Below the pieces are notes generated by a model, which was not told the origin of the DNA, did no database searches, and worked only from the letters and a program-made list of their open reading frames with translations. A stretch of 16,191 bases of DNA from Clostridia bacterium (lineage in GTDB: Bacteria > Bacillota > Clostridia > Clostridiales > Clostridiaceae), in assembly GCA_009930125.1 (NCBI GenBank), contig RZYZ01000021.1, forward strand, positions 1 through 16,191. The letters run 5' to 3'. The translations under genes and the position numbers were made by a program. Below are positions 14,110-16,191 of the stretch, one piece after another. Within the stretch, counting starts at the first letter, position 1. Each line of letters begins with the position of its first letter.

Positions 14110-14150
14110 AAAAAAAGCAAATCACAGGTGCTAAAGAACCCATGAGTTGC
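14110..14150 (-). terminator. Terminator of the XRE-ImmA-PIN operon
   Basis: On the minus strand GCAACTCATGGGT pairs with ACCTGTGATTTGC (plus coordinates 14138-14150 with 14117-14129): 13 positions with one mismatch and two G-U pairs, loop of 8, then seven T. It lies about 75 bases past the stop of the PIN-like gene. The stretch 14151-14226 contains only a 10-bp palindrome CAGATATCTG. Confidence 0.75.
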
Positions 14151-14226
14151 GGATAACTAGTGCATATTAATTTTAGCTGTTTTTTATACGGACATTTCAT
14201 CGAGCAGATATCTGTAACGTGGTCGG

Positions 14227-14934
14227 TTATTCTTTCATGAAATAGGATGCATACAGACCATCCATACTGGAAATGAAATCTCCCCAGCCAGGATTTGTGG
14301 TTTTTTCATGATTGGTTAGATAATACTGATACTTGTATAGCATTTTCATGGCTATTCTATCAGCCAGGTCTTTTTTGAAAAGATAGTAAATCAGTTCATA
14401 CATTTTGATAGCTGATATATTATCCAGCCCTGTAGACCACTCTTCAGATTTTTCAATGAGTTGTATGGCATTGTTGTCGTGAGCGGCGAAATAGAGCAGG
14501 CCTTTCACAGCGATGAAGGATAATGATTTCACTTCTCCACGATCATCTCTATTATTGAGCAAGGGTTCATATTTTGTGCGGGGTACGATTCTGTCTTCAA
14601 TCGTATCCCGCAGCATCTTTTCTGTCTCTGACAGCGATGCATCTTTGTGAATAATGATTGCAGGCGGGATGCGATCTCTATTAGCATCTATATATTTTTG
14701 GGGAGAGATTCCAACCAGTTCATCATATACGGCTTCGTGAATTGCTAAGTTTGGAAAGGCGTTGAAAATGGGTTCCAGCCAAATCTCACGATACTGTTGA
14801 AATCTTATGCCGATTTTTGTGAGAGGTCTTCTATCTGGAGAAATTAGAAAATTCGCATCCAGTGTGATGATCTGCTGAGGATCGTTCATGATACTAATCA
14901 ATGCCGGGTTTTGATGAGCAAGACTAATCTTCAT
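14227..14934 (-). CDS. PIN-like nuclease domain protein, candidate toxin
   Basis: A 235-residue protein I do not recognise as a named family, but its acidic residues follow the PIN-domain order: Asp26 and Asn28 in IITLDANFLI, Glu72 in AIHEAVYDELV, Asp131 and Glu134 in DDRGEVKSLSF, and Asp153 in YFAAHDNNAIQLIE. PIN domains are metal-dependent RNases, often toxins. A C-terminal part of about 70 residues is lysine- and tyrosine-rich and lies outside the PIN core. The start is chosen at ATG 14934: three ATGs are in tandem after the site GGGGAGG and the third gives the best spacing. It overlaps the ImmA/IrrE gene by 11 bases and is last in the operon. The nuclease call rests on motifs by eye; length and details differ from classic VapC (about 130 residues). 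Confidence 0.62.
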   Translation of the reverse strand: MKISLAHQNPALISIMNDPQQIITLDANFLISPDRRPLTKIGIRFQQYREIWLEPIFNAFPNLAIHEAVYDELVGISPQKYIDANRDRIPPAIIIHKDASLSETEKMLRDTIEDRIVPRTKYEPLLNNRDDRGEVKSLSFIAVKGLLYFAAHDNNAIQLIEKSEEWSTGLDNISAIKMYELIYYLFKKDLADRIAMKMLYKYQYYLTNHEKTTNPGWGDFISSMDGLYASYFMKE

Positions 14935-15811
14935 CATCATCCTCCCCACTGAAGAATGCCTCAAGTTCATCTAAATCTTTTTGGGAGACTTCAATCTTAT
15001 AGCCAAATTCATCCGGTGTTCTATTAAACAAGTTAAGTGTTTCTGCAAAGAAATCTTCATCTATAAGGTTGTCTTCAAAGTTTCGGATGATGATTTCAAG
15101 CTCATTAGGGGAAGTGCCGATATTTTTAGTTGGCTGATTCAGTTTAAGAAAGACTTCCTTGCTGATCGCCTGGCCTATTTTACCGTATTCACTTTCAAGG
15201 TTTCTTTCATCAACAGAATAAAGTTGTGCATACTGTTTCGATGAAATTGCTCTGATCTCATGTAATCTCCTGACAAGTGAACGATATGGGAGCCACCAGG
15301 TACAATGGAGTCTAGCAATAAATCTCAGAAGTGATTTTTGCTTTATTGTCTCAAGAGAAGAAGTCTTGAACTCATCAATAACAATGCTTTGTAGTACTGT
15401 CTCAGGCAACATGAACTCGGCTGCAAAACGATTCGCTTTTACTTCAATGAGGCTACTTTCTTCATCTTCAGGTCGGCTAAGATGGGAGCCTGATTTTGTA
15501 TAGTAATGATAGAGCTCGTGAGCAATGGCAAAAATCTGTTTATCGTAATAATCTGCGGTGTTTAGTCCGATGAAAGTCAGTTTTTTGTCATCTTCTTCGT
15601 TATACATTATGACAGCAGAAAAAGCAGGCCTATCACCATGAGATTCGATGGGATATTCCAGAAGCATGATATCTAGTCGATCAAGAATTGTAAGCATATC
15701 ATTCGCAATCGGCGTTTCACCTACAAAGCCCAGAGTTCGACGCTGATCTGCAGCTAATCGGCGAATTTCATCTACTTGTACTTCATTAAGCGGGATTCGA
15801 TTCATTATCAT
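14924..15811 (-). CDS. ImmA/IrrE family metallo-endopeptidase
   Basis: A 295-residue zinc protease of COG2856. The catalytic HExxH is His98-Glu99-Leu-Tyr-His102 in FAIAHELYHYY, and Glu123 in IEVKANRFAAEFMLPE is the probable third zinc ligand. The preceding strand LTFIGLN and the following helix are typical. Relatives such as ImmA of ICEBs1 and IrrE of Deinococcus cleave a partner XRE repressor to switch genes on. The last 120 residues form a separate charged region. AAGGAG lies 5 bases before ATG 15811. It overlaps the XRE gene by 26 bases and the PIN-like gene by 11, so all three are translated together. The XRE product encoded upstream is its obvious substrate candidate. Confidence 0.9.
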   Translation of the reverse strand: MIMNRIPLNEVQVDEIRRLAADQRRTLGFVGETPIANDMLTILDRLDIMLLEYPIESHGDRPAFSAVIMYNEEDDKKLTFIGLNTADYYDKQIFAIAHELYHYYTKSGSHLSRPEDEESSLIEVKANRFAAEFMLPETVLQSIVIDEFKTSSLETIKQKSLLRFIARLHCTWWLPYRSLVRRLHEIRAISSKQYAQLYSVDERNLESEYGKIGQAISKEVFLKLNQPTKNIGTSPNELEIIIRNFEDNLIDEDFFAETLNLFNRTPDEFGYKIEVSQKDLDELEAFFSGEDDDED

Positions 15812-16148
15812 AAGATCTCCTTAAATTGATCTGCTGCCTAAGTGACAGCATCATTGTGAATAGTTTTTCCACGCCTTCTTTTTCACTATCGCTCAATGTT
15901 TCACTTCGAAGGGCAACAAAAGAATTCGTTCTTCTTTTCTCTACGAACATTTCTGTCAGATCGAAGCCTAAAACAGCTGACAAAGCTTCTAACTGCACAA
16001 TGGATGGTGTGAAGTCTTCTCTTTCAATGCGGCCGATCATGATTCTGTTTATACCGGTCAGATTGCCGAGTTCTTCTTTCGTTAATCCTTTTGCTTCTCT
16101 TCTTGTTTTAACTATTTCAGCTAGTTTTTTGGTTGATAAAGTTTTCAT
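15786..16148 (-). CDS. XRE-family helix-turn-helix transcriptional regulator
   Basis: A 120-residue DNA-binding protein. Residues 8-68 form a Cro/C1-type domain: LAEIVKTRREAKGLTKEELG, NLTGINRIMIGRIERED and LEALSAVLGFDLTEMF give the helices, with the recognition helix in the second segment. The remaining 50 residues are helical and charged, a plausible dimerisation or cleavage region. The site GAGAGGAGG precedes the ATG. It is the first gene of the three-gene operon and most likely represses its own promoter at the dyad near the window end. As partner of the ImmA/IrrE protease it would act as the repressor or antitoxin. Confidence 0.9.
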   Translation of the reverse strand: MKTLSTKKLAEIVKTRREAKGLTKEELGNLTGINRIMIGRIEREDFTPSIVQLEALSAVLGFDLTEMFVEKRRTNSFVALRSETLSDSEKEGVEKLFTMMLSLRQQINLRRSYDNESNPA

Positions 16149-16168
16149 GATGGGAACCTCCTCTCTAC

Positions 16169-16188
16169 AATATAAAACACTCCTGTTT
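16169..16188 (-). promoter_or_regulatory. Promoter and candidate self-operator of the XRE operon
   Basis: A -10-like TATATT (16169-16174, minus strand) lies about 20 bases ahead of the XRE start. Immediately upstream, AAACA-CTCC-TGTTT (16175-16188 on the plus strand) is a 5-bp inverted repeat of the size XRE repressors bind. The -35 region is cut by the window end. Confidence 0.45.
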
Positions 16189-16191
16189 AGT

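Overview
The window reads as chromosome from a low-to-mid GC Firmicute, most likely an anaerobic clostridium. The reasons are strong AGGAGG-type ribosome binding sites, TATAAT promoters, U-tailed intrinsic terminators, frequent GTG/TTG starts, a class-B-like iron alcohol dehydrogenase, a small alarmone synthetase, a YngK-type glycoside hydrolase and a sporeformer-style DacF/DacA carboxypeptidase. No rRNA, tRNA, CRISPR array or intact insertion sequence was seen. I do not name a genus.

Layout, left to right. (1) 1-692: a small glutaredoxin behind a CsoR-type dyad, closed by a GNRA-loop terminator. It is followed by an orphan transcription unit with its own promoter (404-432) and terminator (634-691) but no credible reading frame, interpreted as a structured small RNA. 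(2) 693-4326: a polar amino-acid ABC importer operon (binding lipoprotein, permease, ATPase, second binding lipoprotein) with a long, dyad-rich upstream region and a strong terminator. (3) 4409-6181: a YhfI-like metallo-beta-lactamase-fold hydrolase convergent with a membrane-anchored TPR protein. (4) 6413-8462: a RelQ-like (p)ppGpp synthetase, a DUF488 gene interrupted by one in-frame TGA, and a PpaX-like HAD phosphatase. (5) 8498-11794 on the minus strand: a membrane-anchored glycoside hydrolase-like protein and a D-Ala-D-Ala carboxypeptidase, both acting outside the membrane on the envelope. (6) 11973-13847: a Nudix hydrolase of the CoA pyrophosphatase type overlapping an iron-containing alcohol dehydrogenase. 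(7) 13850-16191: visibly AT-richer DNA with a 5'-truncated small frame and a three-gene overlapping minus-strand operon, XRE regulator - ImmA/IrrE metallopeptidase - PIN-like nuclease.

The first six regions are mostly housekeeping: nutrient uptake, redox and stress signalling, envelope maintenance and fermentation. The last region looks acquired. Its organisation (DNA-binding repressor, protease that could cleave it, and a candidate RNase, all translationally coupled) is that of a regulated toxin or defence module. It is the most interesting part of the window, together with the orphan RNA unit and the broken DUF488 gene.
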